A stretch of 64,000 nt of DNA from Paenibacillus sp. sptzw28 (GTDB lineage Bacteria > Bacillota > Bacilli > Paenibacillales > Paenibacillaceae). Positions 9,060-16,984 of this stretch are shown piece after piece. A program made the translations under genes and the position numbers. The stretch spans positions 2,886,001 to 2,950,000 of the forward strand of contig NZ_CP080545.1 of assembly GCF_019550795.1 (NCBI RefSeq), in the 5' to 3' direction. How positions within the stretch are numbered: the first letter of the stretch is position 1; every line of letters begins with the position of its first letter. A model generated the notes under the pieces. It worked only from the letters and a program-made list of their open reading frames with translations, had not been told where the DNA came from and made no database searches.

Positions 9060-9937
9060 GAATTCGCACTCCTTTCAATTTCAGCCCCCATCTCGCCTGC
9101 GCGCTCCGCGGCGCGTCCAATTGCGCGGACAACCCCTTGCGAGAAGCTGTGGGCATCAAGCGTATGAATCGCCGCTTGAGTCGTACCGTTCGGGGAGGTT
9201 ACCTTGCGCCGCAAATCTGCGGGATTTTCGTTGGTCGCCTTCACCATATGGGCGGCACCAAGTACTGTCTGCACCGTCAAGTCCAGGGCTGCCTCTTCGG
9301 TCAGTCCAAGAGAGCGGCCGGCCTCAATCATCGCTTCCATCAAATAATATACATACGCAGGTCCGCTGCCAGAAACGCCGGTCACGGCATCCAGCAGCGG
9401 TTCATCGACGACAGCAGTCAAGCCGATGGATTGAAACATGGTTTCGGCAAGCAGCCTCTGTCCATTCGATACGGTTGGGGAGAAGCTGATGCCCGTCGCG
9501 CCCAGGCCGATCGTGCTTGAAGTATTGGGCATTGTCCGGACAATATTCATCGGCTGGCCGAGCAGCGCTTCGATCGTGCGGATCGACAGGCCTGCTATAA
9601 CGGATACAATAAGCTGGTTAGACGTCAGAACGCCGCGAAGCTGCTTGAGCGCTGCAGCCGCATCCTTTGGCTTCATCATCAGAAACACAATATCCGCTTC
9701 GCGCAGCATTGCCGTCTTTCTTTCGTCGTCGGCTGCGGCTTGAACTCCGTACCGGGCGGACAAATCGTGAAGCCGCACCGCATTCTTCCGGTTCATTATG
9801 CTGATTCGCTCCGGTGAAGTAAGCCCGCGGTCGAGAAGGCCGCGCACAATCGCTTCGGCCATAGAACCCGCTCCGTAGAAGCAGAGGCGAAGCGAGGCGA
9901 TTTCCGGTATTACGCCGGAAGAAGAAAGTAGCGTCAT
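9056..9937 (-). CDS. proC: pyrroline-5-carboxylate reductase
   Basis: 293 residues. Reduces pyrroline-5-carboxylate to proline with NAD(P)H, the last step of proline synthesis. An N-terminal Rossmann motif (FYGAGSMAEAIVRG) is followed by MPNTSSTIG and the C-terminal signature GVSGSGPAYVYYLMEAMIEA through the TSPNGTTQAAI loop. GGAGG lies about 12 bases before the ATG. It follows proA by 41 bases and overlaps mtnW by four, so it joins the proline and methionine-salvage genes in one unit. Confidence 0.93.
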   Translation of the reverse strand: MTLLSSSGVIPEIASLRLCFYGAGSMAEAIVRGLLDRGLTSPERISIMNRKNAVRLHDLSARYGVQAAADDERKTAMLREADIVFLMMKPKDAAAALKQLRGVLTSNQLIVSVIAGLSIRTIEALLGQPMNIVRTMPNTSSTIGLGATGISFSPTVSNGQRLLAETMFQSIGLTAVVDEPLLDAVTGVSGSGPAYVYYLMEAMIEAGRSLGLTEEAALDLTVQTVLGAAHMVKATNENPADLRRKVTSPNGTTQAAIHTLDAHSFSQGVVRAIGRAAERAGEMGAEIERSANS

Positions 9938-9978
9938 TTTTGAATAAAACCTCCTATTATGTTGTTCCGTGCTGCGTA

Positions 9979-11229
9979 CTAACCTCTAATTTGACCGCTC
10001 CCGTAAATGCGGTATTTCGTTGAAGTGAGGGCAGGCAGGCCCATTGGACCCCGCGCATGCAGCTTTTGCGTGCTGATCCCGATTTCGGCCCCGAAGCCGA
10101 ATTCGAAGCCGTCGGTGAAGCGTGTCGACGCATTATGGTAAACTGCCGCCGCGTCGACTTCCTGCAGAAATCTCGCTGCATTCCCCGAGTTCTCAGTTAC
10201 GATACACTCGGAGTGCATTGTACCGTACTGCCGGATATGGGCAAGGGCTTCGTCAAGACTCTCAACGATACGAATATTCAAGATATAGTCGTTATATTCA
10301 GTTGAATAATCGCTTTGTACAGCAGCTTTGGCTTCGGGAAGAAGTTCAAGCGTGCGGCCGCAGCCCCGAATTTCCACGTTTGCAGCCAACATGCGTTCCG
10401 CGATCGTTTTGAGATGACCGGAGGCTGCGAAAGACTCGTGGACAAGCAGCGTTTCCATGGAATTGCAGACCGACGGGCGCTGCACCTTCGCATTGAAAGC
10501 AATATCCGAGGCCATGTTTGGCGCGGCGCTGTCATCAATAAACGTATGGCAAATGCCGGCTCCGGTTTCAATAACCGGAACGGTCGCGTTCTCCACAACG
10601 TTGCGTATAAGAGATGCGCCCCCTCGCGGTATGACGACATCAAGCAAGCCGTTCAGCCTGAGCATTTCGTCCACTGAGGAGCGGCTGGGGTCTTCGATAA
10701 GCTGAAGCGCATCTATGGGCAAATCGGTATGTTCAAGCGCACCGCGCAGCACCTCGACGATGCGCCGGTTCGTTTCGAGTGCGGCCGAACCGCCGCGAAG
10801 GACAACGGTATTGCCGGTCTTGAGACATAAGCCTGCAGCATCGACCGTGACGTTAGGCCTCGCTTCATATATCATTCCGATAACGCCGAGCGGAACCGAT
10901 ATTTTCTCAACGCGCATACCGTTCGGACGGTCAAAGGACTCCAGCGTAAGCCCGACCGGGTCGGGTAACTCCGCCACTTGGCGCAGTCCGTCCGCTATAC
11001 CGGATATGCGGGTCTCGTTCAATGAGAGCCGGTCAAGCAGCGATTCGCTGGTCCCGTTGTCGCGGCCGCGTTTGATATCAACCTCATTGGATAAAATGAT
11101 CGATGATTGCTCCCGCACCAGCGCGTCCGCCATGAGCAGCAGGGCGCTGTTCTTTTGTTCCGTTGTGAGCCTGATCATAGCCGCCGCCGCTTCCTTGGCC
11201 AGCGCCGCTTTCTCTCGTACTTCACTCAT
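9979..11229 (-). CDS. proA: glutamate-5-semialdehyde dehydrogenase (gamma-glutamyl phosphate reductase)
   Basis: 416 residues, aldehyde dehydrogenase superfamily. Reduces gamma-glutamyl phosphate to glutamate-5-semialdehyde, the second step of proline synthesis. Typical ProA blocks are visible: GVIGMIYEARPNVTVDAAGL, RGGSAA, VIPRGGASLI and the catalytic region near NAKVQRPSVCNSMETLL. The TAGGAGGG Shine-Dalgarno sequence lies directly at the end of the hairpin-repeat array that fills the proB-proA gap, so anything the array does would act on translation or transcript stability of proA and the genes behind it. Confidence 0.94.
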   Translation of the reverse strand: MSEVREKAALAKEAAAAMIRLTTEQKNSALLLMADALVREQSSIILSNEVDIKRGRDNGTSESLLDRLSLNETRISGIADGLRQVAELPDPVGLTLESFDRPNGMRVEKISVPLGVIGMIYEARPNVTVDAAGLCLKTGNTVVLRGGSAALETNRRIVEVLRGALEHTDLPIDALQLIEDPSRSSVDEMLRLNGLLDVVIPRGGASLIRNVVENATVPVIETGAGICHTFIDDSAAPNMASDIAFNAKVQRPSVCNSMETLLVHESFAASGHLKTIAERMLAANVEIRGCGRTLELLPEAKAAVQSDYSTEYNDYILNIRIVESLDEALAHIRQYGTMHSECIVTENSGNAARFLQEVDAAAVYHNASTRFTDGFEFGFGAEIGISTQKLHARGPMGLPALTSTKYRIYGSGQIRG

Positions 11230-11246
11230 TTTTTTGCCCTCCTAAA

Positions 11247-11667
11247 AGTTTTCTGCGATACTCCCTTGATAAACGTCTTCACGAGCAGAAAACTCGCTTC
11301 GAAAGCATACGCTTAGTTTTCTGCGATACTCCCTTGATAAACGTCTTCGCGAGCAGAAAACTCGCTTCGAAAGCATACGCTTAGTTTTCTGCGATACTCC
11401 CTTGATAAACGTCTTCGCGAGCAGAAAACTCGCTTCGAAAGCATACGCTTAGTTTTCTGCGATACTCCCTTGATAAACGTCTTCGCGAGCAGAAAACTCG
11501 CTCCGAAAGCATACGCTTAGTTTTCTGCGATACTCCCTTGATAAACGTCTTCGCGAGCAGAAAACTCGCTTCGAAAGCATACGCTTAGTTTTCTGCGATA
11601 CTCCCTTGATAAACGTCTTCGCGAGCAGAAAACTCGCTTCGAAAGCATACGCTTAGTTTTCTGCGAT
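11247..11667 (-). repeat. tandem hairpin-repeat array, 6 x 68 bp plus partial (family 1, proA leader)
   Basis: Six near-identical 68 bp units begin at 11247, 11315, 11383, 11451, 11519 and 11587; a 13 bp partial unit starts at 11655. I saw only two substitutions among full units (one in unit 1, one in unit 4). Read toward proA, each unit can fold with arms GCAGAAAACT and AGTTTTCTGC, an inner mini-hairpin GCTT-TCG-AAGC and a linker. There are no spacers, so it is not CRISPR. The last partial copy runs straight into the proA Shine-Dalgarno. The family recurs in front of parE (38972-39258). Confidence 0.95.
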
Positions 11668-11735
11668 GTTGTCTGCGGCATACTGCCTTGTATATACTTC
11701 CTCGCCAGTATTAAAACCGCCTGGAAAGTATATTT
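11668..11735 (-). repeat. degenerate outer copy of the family 1 repeat
   Basis: The stretch between the intact array and the proB stop retains recognisable pieces of the unit in register: a GAGGAAGTATATA block, a CAAGG-AGTAT block and a degenerate GCAGA(C)AAC arm. It is diverged relative to its neighbours. This suggests an old copy at the far end with newer copies amplified next to proA. Confidence 0.6.
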
Positions 11736-12852
11736 ACAATGTGACCCATTCGTCCCGGTGGATCACTTCGATGCGGCTTACTTCAACGCGCCGTTTGACT
11801 TCTTCGGTGCTGAGCCCGGCCACCGCTTGAATTTGCCATGCGGCGTAATTTACGACACCGCGTCCGATGGTCTGGTGCTGTAAATTCGCCACTTCCACGA
11901 CATCACCGGGGTGGAAGTCGCCGACTATCGTTCGGATACCGGCTGGAAGCAGGCTTTTGCCGCCCTGCAGGAGAGCGGCTTCCGCGCCGTCATCCACTAT
12001 AATTCGTCCTTGAGGAAGCGAGTGGAAGCCGACCCACTGCTTCTTCATCGGCAGATTGTTGAAACGGGTATCGAAATAGGTGCCTTTTCCTTCTCCCCGC
12101 ACTGCGAGCTGCATATCTCCGGGTTCCGCAACTCGCCCGACGAAGGCCGGGATTCCGCCGCGCATCGCAATGCGGGCCGCTTCGATCTTTGAACGCATGC
12201 CTCCCGTTCCGACGGATGAGCCGGAGCCGCCAGCGAGCTGCATAAGCTCCGCGGAAATTTGTTCGACGCGGTCGATTTTCACCGCTTCTGGATTTATACG
12301 CGGGTCTCCCGTGTATAAACCGTCCGTATCAGTCAGGATAAGCAGCCGCTTGGCTTTGACCATATTGGCAACCAGAGCCGAAAGGGTATCGTTATCGCCG
12401 AATTTCAAGCTTAATTCATCCGTCGCGACCGTATCGTTCTCATTGATAATCGGTACAGTTCGCAGCCTTAGAAGCTCATTAATGGTCATAAGCGCATTTT
12501 GAATCCTTTTACGGTTCGAAAAATCGGCGCGCGTAAGCAGAATTTGAGCTGCACAGATGCCGCCGTTAGCACCGTATCTGGCAAAAGCCTCCTGATAAGC
12601 CTGCATAAGCAGCGCCTGACCGACAGCCGCTGCAGCTTGTTTCTCATGAGTAAGTTTTGGCCGCGATTCATATCCTATTCTTCGAAAGCCTGCAGCTACC
12701 GCACCGGAGGTTACAAGCATTACTTCATAACCGTTTTCATGGAGCGAAGCGAGCTCGCGCGAGAAGAAGGCGATTCTGTCGCGATTAAGTCCGCCTTCAT
12801 CGGAGGTAAGCGAGCTGCTGCCGATTTTCACCACTATTCGTTCTTTCATCAT
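11734..12852 (-). CDS. proB: glutamate 5-kinase
   Basis: About 372 residues. Phosphorylates glutamate to gamma-glutamyl phosphate, the first and feedback-controlled step of proline synthesis. N-terminal amino-acid kinase domain (VVKIGSSSLT, LVTSGAVAAG, INENDTVATDEL, LTDTDGLYTGDPR) and a C-terminal PUA domain (about residues 280-360). The frame is open upstream to 12960, but that part overlaps a T-box terminator. The start is ATG 12852 or the adjacent ATG 12849, behind AAAGGGA. It is controlled by the proline T-box just upstream. The gap to proA is unusually long (504 bp) and is occupied by the repeat array. Confidence 0.94.
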   Translation of the reverse strand: MMKERIVVKIGSSSLTSDEGGLNRDRIAFFSRELASLHENGYEVMLVTSGAVAAGFRRIGYESRPKLTHEKQAAAAVGQALLMQAYQEAFARYGANGGICAAQILLTRADFSNRKRIQNALMTINELLRLRTVPIINENDTVATDELSLKFGDNDTLSALVANMVKAKRLLILTDTDGLYTGDPRINPEAVKIDRVEQISAELMQLAGGSGSSVGTGGMRSKIEAARIAMRGGIPAFVGRVAEPGDMQLAVRGEGKGTYFDTRFNNLPMKKQWVGFHSLPQGRIIVDDGAEAALLQGGKSLLPAGIRTIVGDFHPGDVVEVANLQHQTIGRGVVNYAAWQIQAVAGLSTEEVKRRVEVSRIEVIHRDEWVTL

Positions 12853-12880
12853 TTCACGATTCCCTTTCCCAGGTAAAAAA

Positions 12881-13140
12881 TAAAAAAACTTCCGTCCTCT
12901 AGTATATAGAAAGGACGAAAGTATAACTTCCGCGGTACCACCTTTGTTAACGGCCCTCATTACAGTAGGAAAGAGACGCCGTTCGGCTCATAAGCCTGAT
13001 AACAGCAGGCGCTGTCCGGCTCATCGCCGGCCGTTCAGGGGCGGGATTCCGCAGCGGTCGCGGTAAATTCTCACAGCGGATGAATTTACTCTCTGGTCGC
13101 GACTTGGGCAATGCGTACTTGTTCCCCGTCAAAACGTTGG
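12881..13140 (-). promoter_or_regulatory. T-box leader of the proline operon
   Basis: Reading toward proB, the leader holds a long stem I (with AGTACGC, AGAGAG and GTGAGA elements), a candidate proline specifier CCC (13045-13043) in the context GGAATCCCG, and the conserved T-box AAAGGTGGTACCGCG (12945-12931) that contacts the tRNA acceptor end. A terminator follows: an 11 bp stem (12922-12912 with 12898-12888) and a run of T. Established T-box behaviour is read-through when the cognate tRNA is uncharged. The T-box and terminator are read directly. The specifier codon is my best guess from spacing and from the downstream genes. Confidence 0.92.
12882..12922 (-). terminator. T-box intrinsic terminator upstream of proB
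   Basis: The arms ACTTTCGTCCT and AGGACGGAAGT form an 11 bp stem with one G-U pair, followed by TTTTTTT. It is mutually exclusive with the antiterminator that uses the T-box sequence. Confidence 0.9.
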
Positions 13141-13155
13141 TGTTTAATTGCTTCA

Positions 13156-13185
13156 AGCATATCATGCAGAGGTGCATCGTGTAAA
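13156..13185 (-). promoter_or_regulatory. promoter for the T-box leader and pro/mtn operon
   Basis: Minus-strand -35 TTTACA (13185-13180), an 18 base spacer and -10 TATGCT (13161-13156). It lies between the mtnE stop and the T-box stem I, where such a promoter is expected. Confidence 0.55.
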
Positions 13186-13228
13186 GAAACCGATCGCCGC
13201 ATTCGCTCGCAGAAGGCGATGGGAAAAG

Positions 13229-14428
13229 CTATCCGAACAGCCCAAGCCCGCCGATCCGGTTAATGGCTTCCTCGAGCCGAGCCTCCGGCGCCAGCAGGCC
13301 AAGCCGGACATAATGCTCTCCAAATTCGCCGAATCCAATGCCTGGGGCGACAACGACGTCGGCACGCTCCAGAAGGATGTCGGCAAATTCGGCCGAGCTG
13401 AAGCCTTTCGGGACGGGAAGCCAGCAGAAGAAGGAGCCGCCGGGTTTATCCGCCTGCCAGCCAATGCCGGCCAGGGCGCCGAACAGCGCATTGCGCCTGC
13501 TCTCATACACGCTGGTGAGCTCTGCCACGCATGCCTGCGGTCCCGTAAGCGCTGCTGCCGCTGCTGCCTGTATGCCGCCGAACAAGCTGCAGTAATAATG
13601 GTCCTGCATTAAATTGATAAGAGAAATAATTTCAGGATTGCCAAGAGCGAAGCCGACGCGCCAACCGGCCATGTTGTATGTTTTCGACAGTGTATAAAAC
13701 TCAATGCCGACTTCGTTGGCGCCAGGTGTCTGCAGGAAGCTGATCGGCTTAGCGCCGTCGAAGCCGAGAGCCCCGTAAGCGAAATCGCTGGCCACGACAA
13801 TTCCGTGACGAGCGGAGAATTCCACAGTGCGCGAATAGAAGTCGGCATCGGCAACGGCTCCGGTCGGATTGTTGGGATAATTAATGAACATCAGCTTCGC
13901 TTTGTCCGCTGCCTCAATCGGAACAGCGTCGTAGTCAGGCAGAAACCGGTTGTCCGCAGTAAGCGGCATATATTCCATCCGGCCGCCGGCGAGCGCCACC
14001 CCGGACCAGTAGTCCGGATAGCCGGGATCCGGTACGAGGCAGACATCGCCTGGATTAAGCAGGCATTGACTGATTTCGATAAGTCCGGTTTTACCCCCGA
14101 ACAGTATCGCTACTTCGGTTTCGGGATCAAGGTTGACACCGTAATCCTCCTTGTAGCGCTGTACAATCGCTTTTTTCAGAAACGGGTAACCCCTGAATGG
14201 GGAATACCGATGATACAACGGGTTAAGAGCCGCCTCTTGGAGGGCGGCAACAATATGAGGCGGGGTCGGCCGATCGGGATTCCCCTGCCCCAGATTTATG
14301 ACGTCGCGGCCTTTGGCGGCTTGAGCGTTCGCTTTACTTACCAGTCCGGCAAAAAATTGTGCAGGCAAACCGGCCATTCTATCGGCAGGACTTATTTGTA
14401 TAGGGTTCGTATGTTCCAATTCCATCAC
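13229..14428 (-). CDS. mtnE: methionine-salvage aminotransferase (MtnE-like)
   Basis: 399 residues, PLP-dependent fold-type I aminotransferase. In Bacillus, MtnE/YkrV transaminates 2-keto-4-methylthiobutyrate to methionine, the final salvage step. The PLP lysine lies in TLSKTYNMAGWRVGFA; NYPNNPTGA and a C-terminal Arg segment (HYVRLGLL) are also typical. The opening LPAQFFAGLVSKANAQAAKG and the DVINLGQGNPDRPTPPHI block resemble YkrV closely. The exact start is unclear: GTG 14428, ATG 14425 or a TTG two codons later all fit one GGAG site. It lies just upstream of the T-box promoter, next to the other salvage genes. The alternative is a general aromatic or aspartate-like aminotransferase. Confidence 0.78.
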   Translation of the reverse strand: MMELEHTNPIQISPADRMAGLPAQFFAGLVSKANAQAAKGRDVINLGQGNPDRPTPPHIVAALQEAALNPLYHRYSPFRGYPFLKKAIVQRYKEDYGVNLDPETEVAILFGGKTGLIEISQCLLNPGDVCLVPDPGYPDYWSGVALAGGRMEYMPLTADNRFLPDYDAVPIEAADKAKLMFINYPNNPTGAVADADFYSRTVEFSARHGIVVASDFAYGALGFDGAKPISFLQTPGANEVGIEFYTLSKTYNMAGWRVGFALGNPEIISLINLMQDHYYCSLFGGIQAAAAAALTGPQACVAELTSVYESRRNALFGALAGIGWQADKPGGSFFCWLPVPKGFSSAEFADILLERADVVVAPGIGFGEFGEHYVRLGLLAPEARLEEAINRIGGLGLFG

Positions 14429-14538
14429 TCCACTTGATTGCTTATTAACCTATGCAATAATGTAGCATATTGTTTGAATAGGTGTCGAGCATCGCATGGA
14501 GAACAGAACTGCACACAACCGGCGGCCGCTAACCGGCA

Positions 14539-14985
14539 TCAGGAGATGCCGATCGTCCTCAGAAATGGTTTAATGTCTGCAGTAAACTGCAGCAAATAAG
14601 GCCTTCTGTTTTCATCAAAAATCAGGAGCAGCTGCGGTTTGTCCGGGCAATAAAACAGGAAAACATCTGAAGTCTGCACGTTAAGTCCGGCGGTTCTGAC
14701 GGTAGCGGGCTGATCCAGAGGAATTCGAAACACGTAACCGCATTTGTCATCCGTAGTAAGCTGTGGAGCAAGACCGGTAACGGAGCCCAGCCACTTTTTG
14801 GCAAAAGCTTGATATTCCTTAGTGTTGGCAACGCTCTTGACCACCTTGCCCGCAGTAACGTCAAACACTTGAACAGGCCTCTGCAGCCCGGCTCCTTCGT
14901 CATGCGCCTGCGCGCCGGCGGCTGCGGGAAGAAGCAAGCAGAACGCAATCATCAGTATGGCGATTATTTTCGCTCTCATTTTCAT
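14539..14985 (-). CDS. small secreted protein of unknown function
   Basis: 148 residues. An N-terminal signal peptide is clear (MKMRAKIIAILMIAF... with an ALA-rich cleavage zone ending AGAQA), and the mature part is about 120 residues with no domain that I recognise. It has two cysteines (TTDDKCGYVF and FLFYCPDK) that could form a disulfide outside the cell. It lies between mtnE and mtnU, but nothing links it to methionine salvage. It may be transcribed on its own or read through toward mtnE. Confidence 0.7.
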   Translation of the reverse strand: MKMRAKIIAILMIAFCLLLPAAAGAQAHDEGAGLQRPVQVFDVTAGKVVKSVANTKEYQAFAKKWLGSVTGLAPQLTTDDKCGYVFRIPLDQPATVRTAGLNVQTSDVFLFYCPDKPQLLLIFDENRRPYLLQFTADIKPFLRTIGIS

Positions 14986-15105
14986 TCTCCTTCAATTCAT
15001 GCAAAATGGTTACCCTGTTACGGTACCCATCTTGACAGTGAACCATGAGACGTTATCATAAGGGAAAAGCTTCATTTCGGTGGAATGCTTGGAGGAGGAT
15101 TTAGG

Positions 15106-15900
15106 ATGACAGATAAACTGAGGATCGCGCTGGTGCAGATGCATGTTGAAGCCGGTGATCCCGAGGCGAACTTCGGCAGGCTGGAAGAGAAGCTTGAAGA
15201 GGCGGTACGTGGCAAGGAGAAGCCCGGCCTGATTATGCTTCCGGAGATGTGGAATACCGGGTATGCGCTGGAGCAAATCAACGCACTCGCAGATGCGGAC
15301 GGCAAGCGAACCAAGGAGTTCATCTCAGCGTTCAGCCGCAAACACGGGGTTCAGCTGATTGCAGGGTCGATTGCGGAACAGCGCCAGAGCGGCGTTTATA
15401 ATACGATTTACGTTTTTAACGAGCAGGGGAATGTAGAAGCGGATTACTCGAAAATTCATCTGTTCCGTCTTATGGATGAAGAAAAGCATTTGCAGGCAGG
15501 GGATAAAATCGGGCGCTTAAAAGTCTCCGGGGCTGATGCGGGGATGATGATCTGCTATGACATCAGATTTCCGGAGCTCTCCCGCAAGCTGGCTCTGGAA
15601 GGGGCGAAGCTCCTGTTTGTCCCTGCGCAGTGGCCGAATCCGCGGCTTCATCACTGGCGGACTCTGCTTATGGCGCGCGCGATCGAAAATCAGATGTTCG
15701 TTATTGCCTGCAACCGCTGCGGCACGAGCGGCGAAAGCTCATTCTTCGGGCATTCCCTTGTTATCGACCCTTGGGGAGAAATTATCGCCGAAGCGGGAGA
15801 GGAGGAAACAATCCTCCGGGCTGAAATCGATCTATCCATCGTCGATGCGGTGCGCGCGAAGATTCCGGTATTTGAAGACCGCCGTCCAAGCTTGTATTAA
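15106..15900 (+). CDS. mtnU: carbon-nitrogen hydrolase (omega-amidase, MtnU-like)
   Basis: 264 residues, nitrilase superfamily. The catalytic triad is visible as Glu in LPEMWNTGY, Lys in YSKIHLF and Cys in MICYDIRFPEL. In Bacillus the orthologue YkrU/MtnU sits beside mtnE and is thought to deamidate 2-oxo-4-methylthiobutyramide-type products or other alpha-ketoglutaramate-like amides left by glutamine-dependent transamination. The start at 15106 is chosen because AGGAGG lies seven bases upstream; the frame is open to 15085. It diverges from the secreted protein and ends just before the convergent LysR gene. Confidence 0.8.
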   Translation: MTDKLRIALVQMHVEAGDPEANFGRLEEKLEEAVRGKEKPGLIMLPEMWNTGYALEQINALADADGKRTKEFISAFSRKHGVQLIAGSIAEQRQSGVYNTIYVFNEQGNVEADYSKIHLFRLMDEEKHLQAGDKIGRLKVSGADAGMMICYDIRFPELSRKLALEGAKLLFVPAQWPNPRLHHWRTLLMARAIENQMFVIACNRCGTSGESSFFGHSLVIDPWGEIIAEAGEEETILRAEIDLSIVDAVRAKIPVFEDRRPSLY

Positions 15901-15919
15901 CCAGCCGTCACTTGCGCTG

Positions 15920-16822
15920 TTATCCGTTGAAATGGCTTTCCACGGTGGACTTCATCGTATCTATAAAAGCTTCCGCCGCTTTCGACAGATAACGGCCTTT
16001 GCGGCTTGCGACGACCAGCGTCCTGGAAGGGGTTGGCGCCGCGAACTGCAAATAAACGGGAGCAAACTCATTCCACTGGGCCCGAGTCACCATCTTCGGC
16101 ACAAAGGCGATTCCCATGCCGGCCGCGACAAGCGATTGCACGGTCTCGATATTTCCGCTTTCGAACACGATCCGCGGCTGAAAGCCCGCTTTTTCACATA
16201 ATTCAATCGCGATTTGGCGGAAACCTTGGCCTTTCTTCAATATAACGAACGGCTCGCTTGCAAGCTCGGCGATTTGTACCTGGTTCCCTCTGAGGGCAAG
16301 CGGATGTTCCTGGGGGACCGCCAGACAAATTTCTTCGTCAATTATCGGTTCATAAGCAAGGGATGGCTCCTGCAGCGGGAGCGACAGGAGGCTGAGGTCG
16401 GTCTGGCCGCTCGCGGTCAACTGCTCAAGCCGGGAGGAGCTGTCCTCGACGAGCACAACCTCGATTTCAGGGTAACGCTTGCCGAATACCGGCAGCACCA
16501 ACGGCAGCACATGCGAGCCCGTTATTGGCAGGCTGCCGACGACCAGCTTACCTTTGCGCATATGCGCTAAATCGTCGAGCTCCTGCTTGAGCTGCTCGAT
16601 GCTGTCTAGGATATTTTGCGCCTTATTGACGAACACCGAGCCTGCATGAGTAAGCTCGACGGAATTGGTGGTGCGGCGAAACAGCAGAACCCCGATTTCC
16701 TTCTCAAGTTTCGAGAGCTGCTGGCTGAGCGATGGCTGGGCGATATGAAGCTTTTCCGCCGCGCGGGAAAAGTTTTTTTCTTTGGCGATCTGTATGACGT
16801 ACTGCAGCTGGCGAAATTCCAA
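15920..16822 (-). CDS. LysR-type transcriptional regulator
   Basis: 300 residues. N-terminal winged helix-turn-helix (FRQLQYVIQIAKEKNFSRAA, then HIAQPSLSQQLSKLEKEIG) and a C-terminal periplasmic-binding-like effector domain (GSLPITGSHVLPLVL onward). It is transcribed away from leuCD with a 162 bp shared control region, the classical layout for a LysR regulator of a neighbouring operon. The region contains an ATAG-N7-CTAT dyad fitting the T-N11-A LysR box. Whether it controls leuCD, and what the effector is, is inference. Confidence 0.88.
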   Translation of the reverse strand: MEFRQLQYVIQIAKEKNFSRAAEKLHIAQPSLSQQLSKLEKEIGVLLFRRTTNSVELTHAGSVFVNKAQNILDSIEQLKQELDDLAHMRKGKLVVGSLPITGSHVLPLVLPVFGKRYPEIEVVLVEDSSSRLEQLTASGQTDLSLLSLPLQEPSLAYEPIIDEEICLAVPQEHPLALRGNQVQIAELASEPFVILKKGQGFRQIAIELCEKAGFQPRIVFESGNIETVQSLVAAGMGIAFVPKMVTRAQWNEFAPVYLQFAAPTPSRTLVVASRKGRYLSKAAEAFIDTMKSTVESHFNG

Positions 16823-16868
16823 GGCGGTAAACTCCTTTTTCTACGATAATTTTCCTCAATTGGTTGTT

Positions 16869-16883
16869 ATAGGCCCTACCTAT
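16869..16883. promoter_or_regulatory. candidate LysR box in the divergent lysR-leuC region
   Basis: The sequence ATAG-GCCCTAC-CTAT is an inverted repeat with T-N11-A geometry, the usual LysR recognition form, placed between the two divergent genes and upstream of the leuC promoter. Confidence 0.45.
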
Positions 16884-16904
16884 TGCTTTTATAGATATTA
16901 TATC

Positions 16905-16934
16905 TTGGATCAATGAAGAAAGAAATGCTATGAT
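16905..16934 (+). promoter_or_regulatory. leuCD promoter candidate
   Basis: -35 TTGGAT (16905-16910), an 18 base spacer and -10 TATGAT (16929-16934), about 50 bases before the leuC start. Confidence 0.5.
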
Positions 16935-16984
16935 GGTAACATCGATAAATATTAAGGAATTATTGAAATTATGAGGTGATATTA

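Noticed and set aside
11247-11667. CRISPR array
   Set aside because: Units are contiguous 68 bp tandem copies without unique spacers, and no cas genes are in the window.
12853-12960. N-terminal extension of ProB
   Set aside because: It would translate the T-box and terminator; the kinase domain begins at the 12852/12849 ATG pair behind a ribosome site.
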